Positions 19,245 to 27,737 of a DNA stretch of 64,000 nucleotides are shown in pieces (positions within the stretch are counted from its first letter, which is position 1; each line of letters begins with the position of its first letter). The DNA comes from Alkalibacillus almallahensis (GTDB taxonomy: Bacteria; Bacillota; Bacilli; Bacillales; Alkalibacillaceae): the NCBI RefSeq assembly GCF_011761495.1, contig NZ_JAASRU010000007.1:62001-126000 (forward strand), written 5' to 3'. A program made the position numbers and the translations under genes. The notes beneath the pieces were generated by a model. The model was given only the letters and a program-made list of their open reading frames with translations. It was not told the DNA's origin and did no database searches.

Positions 19245-21629
19245 TTAGTTACGTAATGGTTTGCCATTTTGAAGCATATGCATCATACGCTCTTGTGTCT
19301 TTTGTTCACTGACTAAACTCAAGAATGCTTCACGTTCTAAATCAAGTAAATATTGCTCGCTTACTTTCGTTCCATATTTGATCTTGCCACCTGCTAAAAC
19401 GTGAGCTAGATGACTAGCAATTTTAATATCGTGATCTGATGCATAGCCACTTAACTGTAATTGCTTGGCGCCAAGCATCATCGTCGCATAGCCTGGCTCA
19501 CCCACAACTGGGATTTTCTCTTCTTTTGGCGGTTGATACCCAGCTTTATCAAGGGCTAGTACTTTATTCTTCGCATCATAGATTTGATGGTCGCCATTAA
19601 AGCTAATTGAATCAAAATCATCTAAAAAGCCATATTCAACTGCTTCAGCAGCTGATGTTGACGTTTTACCAGTTGCAATTTTTACAAAAACATCGTTCGC
19701 CACTTTTTGTAAATCTAAGTCAACACCTTCCGGAAAGCCACGTAACTGGTTTAAATAGAACTCTTTGTTACCACCGCCACCAGGAATTAAACCAACACCA
19801 GCTTCAACTAAGCCCATGTAAGTTTCTGGTGATGCTTGTTGACCTGCTGCTGGAAGGACGAGTTCAGTTCCTCCACCTAATGTCATACCAAATGGCGCAA
19901 CAACAACAGGTTTTTCATTGTATTTAATACGCTGCATCGCTTGTTGGAATTGCTTGATCACCATTTCGATTTCAAAGAAGTTAAACTCTTGTGCTTCCAT
20001 CAAGATCATGGCTAGGTTTGCGCCGACGCAGAAATTCTTACCTTGGTTACCAATCACGAGTCCACGGTAATTCTTATTCACTTCATCGAGTGAGTCATTA
20101 ATCATTTGAATAACGTCCATGCCAATTGAGTTATTCTGTGATGTGAATTCAAGTAAAGCGACATCATCACCTAAATCAATTAAACTAGCACCACTATTTT
20201 GTTTAATGACTCCTTTCGCTTGTTTATGAAGTTTCAAATCAATTTCTTTTTCGTTAACCGCTTTTTCGACGTATTCACCATTATGATAGAAATATAGCTT
20301 TCCGTTCTCTGTTTTATAGAATGACTCGAAACCTTGGTCGAGCATTGATTTAACCCAAGCTGGTACTGTAGATCCTTCTTCTTCCATGCGTTCGGTCGCT
20401 TTTTTAACACCAATCGCATCCCACATTTCAAACGGGCCGATTTCCCAACCGAAGCCCCACTTCATCGCATCATCGATCTGTGTAATATCGTCAGCAATAT
20501 CACCTAGAAGTTCAGCAGAATAGATTAAGGTCGGCTTTGTAATATTCCATACGAGGTCACCAGCTCGGTCACCTTTGGCAGATACAAGCGCTTTCAACTT
20601 ACGTTTTGGACCTTTTTCTTGTTTCGCTGCTCCGGATGCATCTGTCTTCAGTTTTTGTTGCTCTTGTTCATACTCTAATGTTTCAGGGTTTAATTCATAA
20701 ATCGTACTACCATTTTTGTCTTTATGTTTATAGAAGAAGCCTTTACCTGTCTTCGCTCCAAGCATGCCCTTCTCATTCATTTGTTTCATGAATTCTGGCA
20801 CTTCAAAGACTTTCTTTTCGTCACCTTCTACTTGATCGTACACGTTATTGGCAACATGAACGAACGTATCAAGTCCAACAACATCTAAAGTTCTAAATGT
20901 TGCACTTTTCGGTCGGCCAATCATTGGACCTGTGACTGAATCGACTTCCCCGATACTGTAGCCACCTCTAAGCATTTCTTGTACGGTCACAAGCAGACCA
21001 TAAGTACCAATGCGGTTGGCAATAAAGTTCGGTGTATCTTTCGCTTCAACGACACCTTTTCCAAGAACATCTTCACCAAAGCGCTTCATGAAAGCGAGAA
21101 CGTCTGGATCAGTTTCTTTGTTTGGAATCACTTCAAGTAACTTTAAGTAACGCGGTGGATTAAAGAAGTGCGTCCCTAAAAAGTGTTTTTTGAAGTCTTC
21201 AGAACGATCTTCAGCCATCGCATTAATCGAAATCCCTGACGTGTTCGAACTCACAATCGAACCTTCACGGCGATGTTCATCTACTTGAGCATAGACCTTT
21301 TGCTTAACCTCTAAATTCTCAACCACAACTTCAATGATCCAATCAACGTCTTTCAACTCTTGCATATGATCCTCAAAGTTACCGACTGAGATTAAATCAA
21401 GACTTTTTTGCGTAGTAATAGGTGATGGGTTTTGCTTACGTAGTTTCTTTTTGTTTTCGGCAGCAATCTTATTGCGTGCTTTCGGATTTTGTTTTTCCTC
21501 TTCTGATAAATCGTTTGGCACGATATCTAGCATTAACGTCGGAATACCTAAATTAGCTAAATGCGCCGCAATGCCAGCTCCCATAACGCCTGAACCTAAG
21601 ACTGCAGCACGTTTTATGCTTCCGTTCAT
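19245..21629 (-). CDS. fadN: Multifunctional enoyl-CoA hydratase/3-hydroxyacyl-CoA dehydrogenase FadN
   Basis: 794 residues. The N-terminal part is a 3-hydroxyacyl-CoA dehydrogenase with the NAD-binding GSGVMGAGIAAHLANLG and HFFNPPRYLKLLEVI; the C-terminal part is an enoyl-CoA hydratase/isomerase with FCVGANLAMIL and PFGMTLGGGTELVLPA. This order is that of FadN (YusL). The start MNGSIKRAA is used because GGGGG lies 8 bases before it; a longer frame reads through the operator. It heads fadN-fadA-fadE, and a FadR-type operator overlaps its upstream region. Confidence 0.95.
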   Translation of the reverse strand: MNGSIKRAAVLGSGVMGAGIAAHLANLGIPTLMLDIVPNDLSEEEKQNPKARNKIAAENKKKLRKQNPSPITTQKSLDLISVGNFEDHMQELKDVDWIIEVVVENLEVKQKVYAQVDEHRREGSIVSSNTSGISINAMAEDRSEDFKKHFLGTHFFNPPRYLKLLEVIPNKETDPDVLAFMKRFGEDVLGKGVVEAKDTPNFIANRIGTYGLLVTVQEMLRGGYSIGEVDSVTGPMIGRPKSATFRTLDVVGLDTFVHVANNVYDQVEGDEKKVFEVPEFMKQMNEKGMLGAKTGKGFFYKHKDKNGSTIYELNPETLEYEQEQQKLKTDASGAAKQEKGPKRKLKALVSAKGDRAGDLVWNITKPTLIYSAELLGDIADDITQIDDAMKWGFGWEIGPFEMWDAIGVKKATERMEEEGSTVPAWVKSMLDQGFESFYKTENGKLYFYHNGEYVEKAVNEKEIDLKLHKQAKGVIKQNSGASLIDLGDDVALLEFTSQNNSIGMDVIQMINDSLDEVNKNYRGLVIGNQGKNFCVGANLAMILMEAQEFNFFEIEMVIKQFQQAMQRIKYNEKPVVVAPFGMTLGGGTELVLPAAGQQASPETYMGLVEAGVGLIPGGGGNKEFYLNQLRGFPEGVDLDLQKVANDVFVKIATGKTSTSAAEAVEYGFLDDFDSISFNGDHQIYDAKNKVLALDKAGYQPPKEEKIPVVGEPGYATMMLGAKQLQLSGYASDHDIKIASHLAHVLAGGKIKYGTKVSEQYLLDLEREAFLSLVSEQKTQERMMHMLQNGKPLRN

Positions 21630-21658
21630 GAATGCTCCCCCTATCCGTTTTATGTTTT

Positions 21659-21676
21659 TGAATGAATACTCATTCA
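21659..21676 (-). promoter_or_regulatory. FadR-type operator of the fadNAE operon
   Basis: The palindrome TGAATGAATACTCATTCA matches the Bacillus FadR (YsiA) operator as I remember it (TGAATGAnTAnTCATTCA). It lies 30 bases upstream of the fadN start, where bound FadR would block transcription until long-chain acyl-CoA is present. Confidence 0.9.
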
Positions 21677-21691
21677 TTTTAACCTAAAATT

Positions 21692-21714
21692 TTTTGGATA
21701 GTGCCTATCCAAAA
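21692..21714. promoter_or_regulatory. Inverted repeat TTTTGGATAG-TGC-CTATCCAAAA upstream of fadN
   Basis: A perfect 10-bp inverted repeat with a 3-base centre just upstream of the FadR operator, in the position where the promoter should be. It has no T-run suggestive of a terminator. It could be a second operator or a hairpin; the protein that would bind it is unknown. Confidence 0.5.
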
Positions 21715-21785
21715 TTTAACCTATTTATACTATAAATTATTTTCAGACATTTCGCAAACATTATTTTGTAAAAATAACCAAAGTA

Positions 21786-21820
21786 AACCCGGCATTTCAA
21801 GTTGATGAACATGCCGGGCT
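21786..21820 (-). terminator. Terminator after fadM
   Basis: CCCGGCAT and ATGCCGGG with a 15-nt loop, followed by TTTACTT on the minus strand. It separates fadM from fadN, so fadM has its own transcript. Confidence 0.75.
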
Positions 21821-21828
21821 TAGGATGA

Positions 21829-22746
21829 TTATTTTTTAAATAATCCTTTAAGAACAAACACTACATTCGCCGGTCTTTCAGCTAAACGACGCATGTTATA
21901 ACCGAACCAATCACGACCATACGGAACATAGACTCGAACATTATAACCTTCCTTAACTAGTTCCTCTCGTAATTCTGCACGCATGCCATATAACATTTGA
22001 AATTCGAATTGATCACGTGGAATATTATGCTCATCCGTATACTGTTTCGTAAACTCGATAATCGCATCATCATGTGAGCCAATCGCTGTGAAATGACCAT
22101 GATCCAAGTGCATAGCGATTACTTTCTTCAAGTTTTCATCAACATCCGTTTTATTCGGATAAGCGACTTCTTCAGATTCTTTATAAGCACCTTTAACAAA
22201 GCGGATGTTCGGATTATAAGGATCTAAACGCTCAACGTCACTTACCGTACGATATAAATAGGACTGTAAGACTGTTCCGACTAAATCATATTCACGTTTA
22301 AGTGTTTCAAAAATCGTTAACGTCTGCTCACAACGCGAATAATCTTCCATATCAATGGTGACGAGTACTTGATGTTTCTCGCCAGCATCTAGAATGCGAC
22401 GCATATTATGTAGGACGAGTTTTTCTGAAATATCAAGTCCCATCGACGTCATTTTAACTGAGACTTGTGAATCTAAATTCAATTTATCAATGACTTTAAT
22501 CGTTTTAATCGTTTCACGAGTACGTTCATCTGCTTCACTTTCATCTGTTACATATTCACCCAGGTGATCAAGCGTAACAGCCATGCCTTTATTATTTAAG
22601 GTACGAATATTTTCAGCTGCATGAGCTAGATCTGGACCAGCAACGAAGCGACTCGCACCAAATTTAAAACCGTATTTCATAGCTAATGATTTTAATAGTT
22701 GATTATTTGATAGAAACAAGAAAAATTGACGCATTACTTTTTCCAT
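21829..22746 (-). CDS. fadM: Proline dehydrogenase-like protein FadM
   Basis: 305 residues, proline dehydrogenase (PRODH) beta/alpha barrel fold that oxidises proline to pyrroline-5-carboxylate using FAD. Family blocks are present: VTLDHLGEYV, VSVKMTSMGLDIS, VTIDMEDYSRCEQTL, RFVKGAYKES and YGRDWFGYNMRRLAERPANV. It is located next to fadN as in B. subtilis, where the gene is called fadM or yusM. The start chosen has GGGGG 8 bases upstream. A cre-like site overlaps the leader. Confidence 0.9.
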   Translation of the reverse strand: MEKVMRQFFLFLSNNQLLKSLAMKYGFKFGASRFVAGPDLAHAAENIRTLNNKGMAVTLDHLGEYVTDESEADERTRETIKTIKVIDKLNLDSQVSVKMTSMGLDISEKLVLHNMRRILDAGEKHQVLVTIDMEDYSRCEQTLTIFETLKREYDLVGTVLQSYLYRTVSDVERLDPYNPNIRFVKGAYKESEEVAYPNKTDVDENLKKVIAMHLDHGHFTAIGSHDDAIIEFTKQYTDEHNIPRDQFEFQMLYGMRAELREELVKEGYNVRVYVPYGRDWFGYNMRRLAERPANVVFVLKGLFKK

Positions 22747-22776
22747 GACGTTTTCCCCCAGTGTGTCCAACATGAT

Positions 22777-22792
22777 TGTGAAACCGTTTACT
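22777..22792 (-). promoter_or_regulatory. Candidate cre (CcpA site) in the fadM leader
   Basis: AGTAAACGGTTTCAC on the minus strand fits the catabolite-responsive element pattern (TGnAAnCGnTnnCA) at all core positions but one. It is 31 bases before the start codon. This suggests that proline oxidation is repressed by preferred sugars. Confidence 0.55.
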
Positions 22793-22875
22793 ATTTTATC
22801 ATTTTTCAGTCAAAATTTTAATTATTTCTTTTGAAATTTCAAAATTTCCTCTATTTATTAGATTAGTTCTTCAAG

Positions 22876-23433
22876 TTATTTAATTAGGATTTCAATTTCA
22901 TCTTCGTGTTCTTTTAATAACGCATCAATTGTTTGTTGTATATCGTGATTCATTTCTTCAGCTTCTTCTTCTGTTTCAGGCTGCTTTTCACCAAAACGTT
23001 CTTTAAAAAATTCATTTTGATAGGCACTTCTTTTAGCACTTCTCTCAATATATTCCTTATGATACTCTTTTGGCTTCATATCAAACCTCTCAGCCTGAGC
23101 CTTTGCAAATTCTCTAATCTCATTTGCTTCATCAGTATCAACATTTTCAGGAGGATACTGACCAAAGAATTCAATTGAGCCTTCGACTTCATCTGATACA
23201 TCGATTCCCATTTCCTTAGCTTCTTGAATAACAACAGTTTCCCTAACCATTGATTCAACAACTTCAGGTAAATCTTCATCTTCCAACTCAAAGAAAAAGC
23301 GAATGTCTCCAACTGTTATTTCTTCTCCCCTTACAATAGCGGCTACTTCGTCATTGTCATATGTGGCTGAGTCTGAACATCCCACTATAAAACTTAAGCT
23401 TATCAAAATAATACTGCTAACTAACTTGTTCAT
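22876..23433 (-). CDS. SurA N-terminal-like lipoprotein without a PPIase domain
   Basis: 185 residues. The signal peptide ends in SLSFIVGC, a lipobox with Cys at residue 19, so it should be anchored on the outer side of the membrane. VAAIVRGEEITVGDIRFFFE resembles the N-terminal chaperone segment of SurA/PrsA foldases, and the rest is an acidic, helical region. The parvulin-type isomerase domain is absent. It may be a degenerate or stand-alone chaperone-like lipoprotein. It is a single gene next to a degraded insertion sequence. Function unknown. Confidence 0.7.
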   Translation of the reverse strand: MNKLVSSIILISLSFIVGCSDSATYDNDEVAAIVRGEEITVGDIRFFFELEDEDLPEVVESMVRETVVIQEAKEMGIDVSDEVEGSIEFFGQYPPENVDTDEANEIREFAKAQAERFDMKPKEYHKEYIERSAKRSAYQNEFFKERFGEKQPETEEEAEEMNHDIQQTIDALLKEHEDEIEILIK

Positions 23434-23619
23434 TGGTTCACCCCTGATTCTGTATAAGTACCAACTTTGTGATACATGGCTTCTTCAATAATCCTGCCCA
23501 GATAGTTAAATAAGGTTATAACTTAGTGCAGTAAATTCAGGTAAACTAATTGTATCATAGGTTCCTTTATTTGGAATTGAATTACTTAAATTGATCAAGT
23601 CGTCCATTGTAAATTCGTT

Positions 23620-23745
23620 TCATAGATGTTTAATGTTTTCTAAGTTTTGGGTGCACGCTAAATAATGATCCAAATACTTCGTCGCCACGCTATTCAAACG
23701 TTGCTTCCAACCTTTTAGCCGTCATTGGTATTTATTAACGGCATG
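23620..23745 (-). pseudogene. C-terminal remnant of an IS1595-like transposase
   Basis: The minus strand encodes LKGWKQRLNSVATKYLDHYL and then LENIKHL before a stop, with another stop just upstream of this piece. The pattern LKGW-x-R-[FL]-x-VATKYL-x-YL is typical of the C-terminal end of IS1595-family transposases. Only about 40 residues survive, with no inverted repeats. The same frame continues across the stop into protein-like but unrecognised codons down to about 23520. Confidence 0.5.
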
Positions 23746-23776
23746 AAAAAACCTCGGCAGTCGCCGAGGTTTTAGT
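23746..23776 (-). terminator. Terminator after the CopZ-like gene
   Basis: AAAACCTCGGC and GCCGAGGTTTT, 11-bp stem with a 4-nt loop and a T-run on the minus strand just downstream of the copZ-like stop. Confidence 0.9.
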
Positions 23777-23784
23777 TAATTTAT

Positions 23785-24003
23785 TTAGTTAAGAACATCA
23801 TAACCTTGTTCTTCAATGGCTTCTTCCATTTCTTCTTTACCTACTGTATCTTCATCGTATGTGACATCAACATTACCAGTATCTAAATTGACCTCAACAG
23901 AAACAATTCCGTCTAGCTCTTTCAATGCTCCTTGGACAGCTTGTTTACAATGGCCACAAGACATGCCTTGGACTTTCAATGTCATTTCCATTCGTTCATT
24001 CAT
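23785..24003 (-). CDS. copZ: Heavy-metal-associated (CopZ-like) metallochaperone
   Basis: 72 residues, a single HMA domain with MTLKVQGMSCGHCKQAV; the CxxC pair binds Cu(I). The rest has the ferredoxin-like fold pattern (VSVEVNLDTGNVDVTYD). It resembles CopZ, which delivers copper to the exporter CopA and the repressor CsoR, but neither gene is in the window, so copper handling is inferred from the family. The start MNERMEMTL has AAGGAA at a spacing of about 6. The gene is behind a DUF302 gene with 71 bases between, and the two may be cotranscribed. Confidence 0.85.
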   Translation of the reverse strand: MNERMEMTLKVQGMSCGHCKQAVQGALKELDGIVSVEVNLDTGNVDVTYDEDTVGKEEMEEAIEEQGYDVLN

Positions 24004-24074
24004 TCCTTCCTTAATAGCTTTGCTCCTATTATTACGCATACGTATAGAATTTTCAAATAAAAAATATTAAAAAT

Positions 24075-24464
24075 TTAGACGGCTTCATCAATAGCTTTAA
24101 TCATCGTTTCCTCGATGTCAGATGCAAAATCCTGAACATCTTTTGAATCAATGTGACTCATTAATGCCGTTGGTCTTGGCATACCTATTCTGGTCTCGTT
24201 ATGACTTTCATAAACAACAACCTTACATGGTAAGAAATAACTAACTTTTTCTTCCATACTTAGTACATCTCTAGCGGCTTTAGGATTACATACTTCTAAA
24301 ATTCTAAATGTTTGATCAAAATCATCAAACCCTTTATTATGCAACGTTTCCTTCACATCAAAATCCCATAACACACCAAATTGAACATTTTTGAGCGAAG
24401 CTGTAAGATCATCGATTGCTTGTTCAATCGTTTTATTTGTCGTCACTGTATAATCAAACATCAT
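24075..24464 (-). CDS. DUF302 family protein
   Basis: 129 residues. The conserved DUF302 pattern is visible: FGVLWDFDVKETLHNKGF, VCNPKAARDVLSMEEKVSYFLPCKVVVYE, and IGMPRPTALM. Structures in this family show a small dimeric alpha/beta fold; no activity has been proven to my knowledge. The Cys residues in CNP and LPC are retained. The start was set at MMFDYTV, which has GGAGGGG 4-7 bases upstream. It lies next to a CopZ-like gene and is divergent from the zinc operon, so a metal or thiol connection is plausible but unproven. Confidence 0.85.
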   Translation of the reverse strand: MMFDYTVTTNKTIEQAIDDLTASLKNVQFGVLWDFDVKETLHNKGFDDFDQTFRILEVCNPKAARDVLSMEEKVSYFLPCKVVVYESHNETRIGMPRPTALMSHIDSKDVQDFASDIEETMIKAIDEAV

Positions 24465-24531
24465 AAACCCCTCCATGTATAAGTATTCCATTCATAACAT
24501 ACCCAAAAATGATAATGAACAAACACAACAG

Positions 24532-24554
24532 TAAATCGTAATCATTCTTATTTA
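24532..24554 (+). promoter_or_regulatory. Second, weaker Zur box
   Basis: TAAATCGTAATCATTCTTATTTA has a perfect left half of the Zur consensus (TAAATCGTAATnATTACGATTTA) and a degraded right half. It lies directly upstream of the perfect site. Confidence 0.7.
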
Positions 24555-24555
24555 C

Positions 24556-24578
24556 AAATCGTAATCATTACGATAAAA
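24556..24578 (+). promoter_or_regulatory. Zur box of the zinc uptake operon
   Basis: AAATCGTAATCATTACGATA fits the Zur consensus over the whole palindrome. It is 37 bases before znuA, where zinc-loaded Zur would block transcription. Confidence 0.92.
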
Positions 24579-24615
24579 TCTTATTTGGCTTATTAAAACG
24601 AAGGAGATAAAACAA

Positions 24616-25635
24616 ATGAGACGTTCATTAATTGCATTTATTTTAATTATAACAATTTTGCTTGTAGCTTGTGGGGAAGAAACGGAACAAGCTAATGAAA
24701 AAAACTCCAACCAAAACAATATTGACGATTCAGAAATGACTGGAACCGTCGTCACGTCTATTTATCCGTTAGAGTATATAGTCTCTGAAATTGCTGGTGA
24801 TACGATTACCGTCGAAACCGTCATCCCACCAGGTGCTGATGCCCATACGTATGAACCATCAACCAAGGACATGATTGACATGTCTAATCACGATGCATTT
24901 TTCTACGTAGGGAACGGCTTAGAAGTTTTTGCGGATACACTAGCTAGTACCGTTAAAGGCGAGGGTGTTGAAACCTACTCATTAGCCAATCAAGCTGATA
25001 ATCTATTTGCCGATAACGCTTCAGATGATCAGGCTGAACAGAACCATGAAGATAACCACGGTGATGATGACAACCATCATCATGAAGATGGACACGATCA
25101 TGAAAACGGTGAACTTGATTTGCATTTTTGGTTAGATCCAGCTCGAATGACACAAGCTGGTGATCTAATTCTTGCACAACTTAAAGATATGTACCCAGAC
25201 CATGCTGAAACATTTGAGACGAACTTTGAATCATTTTCAAAAAAAATGAAAGAACTGGATCAATCGTTTCAATCAACTCTTAGTAATCAATCTGTCGATA
25301 TTCTTGTAGCTCACGAAGCCTTTGGTTACTGGGAGCGAGAATATGGCATTGAACAGCATGGCATTCGCGGACTCTCATCATCTCAAGATCCTTCGCAAAA
25401 AGAATTACAAGAGCTTTTTGGAACACTTGAAGAACGCAATCTCAACCACGTTATTTTAGAGAAAAATCGTAATGACAGTTTAGCACGAACAATAGCTGAT
25501 GAATTTGATTTAACAGTTTATGAATTACACAGTCTAGAAACAATTACAGAAGACAATATCGAACAGGGCGCTGATTACGTCGATATTATGGAGAACAACT
25601 TAGAAGTCTTAAAGGATACGATTAATCAGGATTAA
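24616..25635 (+). CDS. znuA: Zinc ABC transporter substrate-binding lipoprotein ZnuA/AdcA
   Basis: 339 residues. Signal peptide MRRSLIAFILIITILLVAC with lipobox Cys at 19. The body is a cluster A-I metal-binding protein: GADAHTYEPSTKDM with the first His ligand, a His/Asp-rich flexible loop (HEDNHGDDDNHHHEDGHDHE) around residues 145-170, DLHFWLDPARM with the second His, and AHEAFGYWEREYGI with the third. It binds zinc outside the cell and passes it to ZnuB. Zur boxes lie upstream and GAAGGAG before the ATG. Confidence 0.95.
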   Translation: MRRSLIAFILIITILLVACGEETEQANEKNSNQNNIDDSEMTGTVVTSIYPLEYIVSEIAGDTITVETVIPPGADAHTYEPSTKDMIDMSNHDAFFYVGNGLEVFADTLASTVKGEGVETYSLANQADNLFADNASDDQAEQNHEDNHGDDDNHHHEDGHDHENGELDLHFWLDPARMTQAGDLILAQLKDMYPDHAETFETNFESFSKKMKELDQSFQSTLSNQSVDILVAHEAFGYWEREYGIEQHGIRGLSSSQDPSQKELQELFGTLEERNLNHVILEKNRNDSLARTIADEFDLTVYELHSLETITEDNIEQGADYVDIMENNLEVLKDTINQD

Positions 25636-25659
25636 CTGAGCACGTGAGGAGGATTCAAT

Positions 25660-26412
25660 ATGTCACATTTAATTGAAGTAAATAACGTCACTCATCGCTA
25701 TGACCATCATAAAGTGTTGGATGATGTTAGTTTCACGATTACCGAAGGCGACTTTGTGGGGTTAGTAGGCCCTAACGGTTCAGGTAAAACGACAATCATT
25801 AAATTGATGCTCGGCTTAGAAAAAGTACAAAAAGGGTCGATTACAGCTTTCGATAAACCAATCGAAAAGTTTCATAATAAAGGTCATATTAGCTTCGTCT
25901 CACAGAAAGCAAACTCATTCAGTCGTGACTTTCCAGCTACAGCAAAAGAAGTTGTGAGCATGGGGTTAACGACTAAAGCTAGTATTTGGCGACCGACAAC
26001 AAAGAAATATGAGTATTTAATTTTCGAAGCACTCGACCGTGTCAATATGTTGGAATACGCTAATCACAATATTGGTGATTTATCAGGCGGTCAACAGCAA
26101 CGAATTTTTATCGCGAGAGCTATTGTGAATAATCCAAAACTATTAATCTTAGACGAGCCGACAGTTGGTGTTGACACTGAAAATGTTGAGCAATTTTATC
26201 AGCTCTTATCACAATTAAACGAGCAACTAGGCATCACATTAATCCTTGTGTCTCACGATATTGGCACAATCACCACTCATGTCAATGACTTACTATGTTT
26301 AAATAAATCTGTTCATTATCATGGTAACCCAAATGATTTCGAAGGTATGTCTGATGAACAACGCTCGAAAATCTATGGCCATGCGATGAACACGATCACA
26401 CATCACCATTAA
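25660..26412 (+). CDS. znuC: Zinc ABC transporter ATPase ZnuC
   Basis: 250 residues. Walker A GPNGSGKTT, signature DLSGGQQQRIFIARAI, Walker B LLILDEPTVGVD. The C-terminus ends with several His residues (HAMNTITHHH), as is common in zinc ATPases. It follows znuA by 24 bases with a GAGGAGG site. It energises import through ZnuB. Confidence 0.95.
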   Translation: MSHLIEVNNVTHRYDHHKVLDDVSFTITEGDFVGLVGPNGSGKTTIIKLMLGLEKVQKGSITAFDKPIEKFHNKGHISFVSQKANSFSRDFPATAKEVVSMGLTTKASIWRPTTKKYEYLIFEALDRVNMLEYANHNIGDLSGGQQQRIFIARAIVNNPKLLILDEPTVGVDTENVEQFYQLLSQLNEQLGITLILVSHDIGTITTHVNDLLCLNKSVHYHGNPNDFEGMSDEQRSKIYGHAMNTITHHH

Positions 26413-26429
26413 CGTTAGGAGGGGCATTC

Positions 26430-27275
26430 TTGCTTGACGCTTTACTCAACTTTGAAATTTTACGCAACACCTTTTATACAGGCTTAATCGTGGGACTACT
26501 TGCCCCTTTATTAGGGACTTTCATTGTCGTGCGTCGATTATCACTTATATCAGACGGTTTATCTCACGTTACACTTGCTGGTATTTCATTTGGTTTACTG
26601 ATGCAAAAGAAATACACCTTACTCATGTTTACGCCATTCCATACAGGGATCTTCTTTTCAGTACTTGGCGCAATCGTGATTGAAAATCTTCGTCATGTTT
26701 ATAAGTCCTTTCAAGAGATTGCTATTCCCATCACATTATCTGTTGGGGTTGGACTGAGCGTTGTATTTATTGCTATGGCTGATGGAATTAACACCGATAT
26801 TTACGCTTATCTATTCGGTTCAGTGGCAGCTGTCAGTCAATCTGATTTGTATGTTGTTTTATTTACAGCAATTTTTGTCTTGATTGTCATTACATTATTA
26901 TACAAAGAGTTATTTGCTCTATCATTTGACGAAGAATTCGCGACTGTTTCGGGTATTCATGCCAAAATCATTCATTACTTGTTTATCATCATGACCGCAC
27001 TCGTGATTGCAGCTTCAATTCGAATCGTTGGTGTATTACTGGTTTCAGCACTTATGACTCTACCTGTTGCAACAGCTATGCGACTAGCAAAAAGCTTTAA
27101 ACAAACACTTATTTTTAGTATTATTTATGGTGAAGTTGCCGTTATTATCGGATTAATTACGGGTTATTATTTTGAAATTCCTCCGGGTGGTACGATCGTG
27201 ATCACAGCAGCGATTCTACTCGGCTTAACATTACTCATTAAAAAATGGTATTTAGCTTACATCTATAGAGGGTGA
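26430..27275 (+). CDS. znuB: Zinc ABC transporter permease ZnuB
   Basis: 281 residues with eight or nine membrane segments, ABC-3 permease family. FIVVRRLSLISDGLSHVTLAGI is the conserved N-terminal block and GVLLVSALMTLPVATAM the later one. The start is a TTG with AGGAGGGG at a spacing of about 5. Its end overlaps an upstream in-frame GTG of zur, so the genes are coupled. Confidence 0.94.
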   Translation: MLDALLNFEILRNTFYTGLIVGLLAPLLGTFIVVRRLSLISDGLSHVTLAGISFGLLMQKKYTLLMFTPFHTGIFFSVLGAIVIENLRHVYKSFQEIAIPITLSVGVGLSVVFIAMADGINTDIYAYLFGSVAAVSQSDLYVVLFTAIFVLIVITLLYKELFALSFDEEFATVSGIHAKIIHYLFIIMTALVIAASIRIVGVLLVSALMTLPVATAMRLAKSFKQTLIFSIIYGEVAVIIGLITGYYFEIPPGGTIVITAAILLGLTLLIKKWYLAYIYRG

Positions 27276-27280
27276 GAGGC

Positions 27281-27691
27281 ATGCGACTAAATGAAGCGTT
27301 AGAAACATTAAAAAATGAAGGTTATAAATACACGAAAAAACGAGAAGATATTCTATCGTTCTTCACTGAAGAAGATGGTTATCGTACCGCAAGTGATCTA
27401 TTAAATTATATGGCCGATAAATACGATGGTCTTAGCTATGATACAGTCTATCGTAACCTTCACTTATTTCGTGATTTAGACATACTAGAATCGACAGACT
27501 TAAACGGAGAAAAACATTTTCGTTTATCATGCGGCCATGATGAGCACCACCATCATTTCATCTGTCATTCATGTGGTAAAACTAAAACAATAAAAGCTTG
27601 TCCGATGAATTATATTCAGCAAGATTTTCCGGGTTACACGATCGAAAATCATAAGTTCGAAATATACGGAAAATGCCCAGCATGCCAATAA
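27281..27691 (+). CDS. zur: Zinc uptake regulator Zur (Fur family)
   Basis: 136 residues. The N-terminal winged helix is followed by the dimerisation domain with metal sites: SCGHDEHHHHFICHSCGKT and GKCPACQ, where the two CxxC pairs bind structural zinc, and HHHH contributes to the regulatory site. Being the last gene of znuACB-zur, it is probably autoregulated through the Zur boxes. PerR or Fur assignment is less likely given the operon. The ATG has AGAGG upstream and was preferred over the earlier GTG. Confidence 0.93.
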   Translation: MRLNEALETLKNEGYKYTKKREDILSFFTEEDGYRTASDLLNYMADKYDGLSYDTVYRNLHLFRDLDILESTDLNGEKHFRLSCGHDEHHHHFICHSCGKTKTIKACPMNYIQQDFPGYTIENHKFEIYGKCPACQ

Positions 27692-27732
27692 AAAAGATCG
27701 AATTGAGTCTAACAACCTCAATTCGATCTTTT
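27691..27732. terminator. Bidirectional terminator between zur and the FtsW-like gene
   Basis: AAAAGATCGAATTGAG and CTCAATTCGATCTTTT, a stem of about 16 bp with a 9-nt loop between convergent genes. Confidence 0.92.
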
Positions 27733-27737
27733 TATTT

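Noticed and set aside
23434-23784. Complete insertion sequence
   Set aside because: No terminal inverted repeats, no target duplication and only about 40 transposase residues remain.
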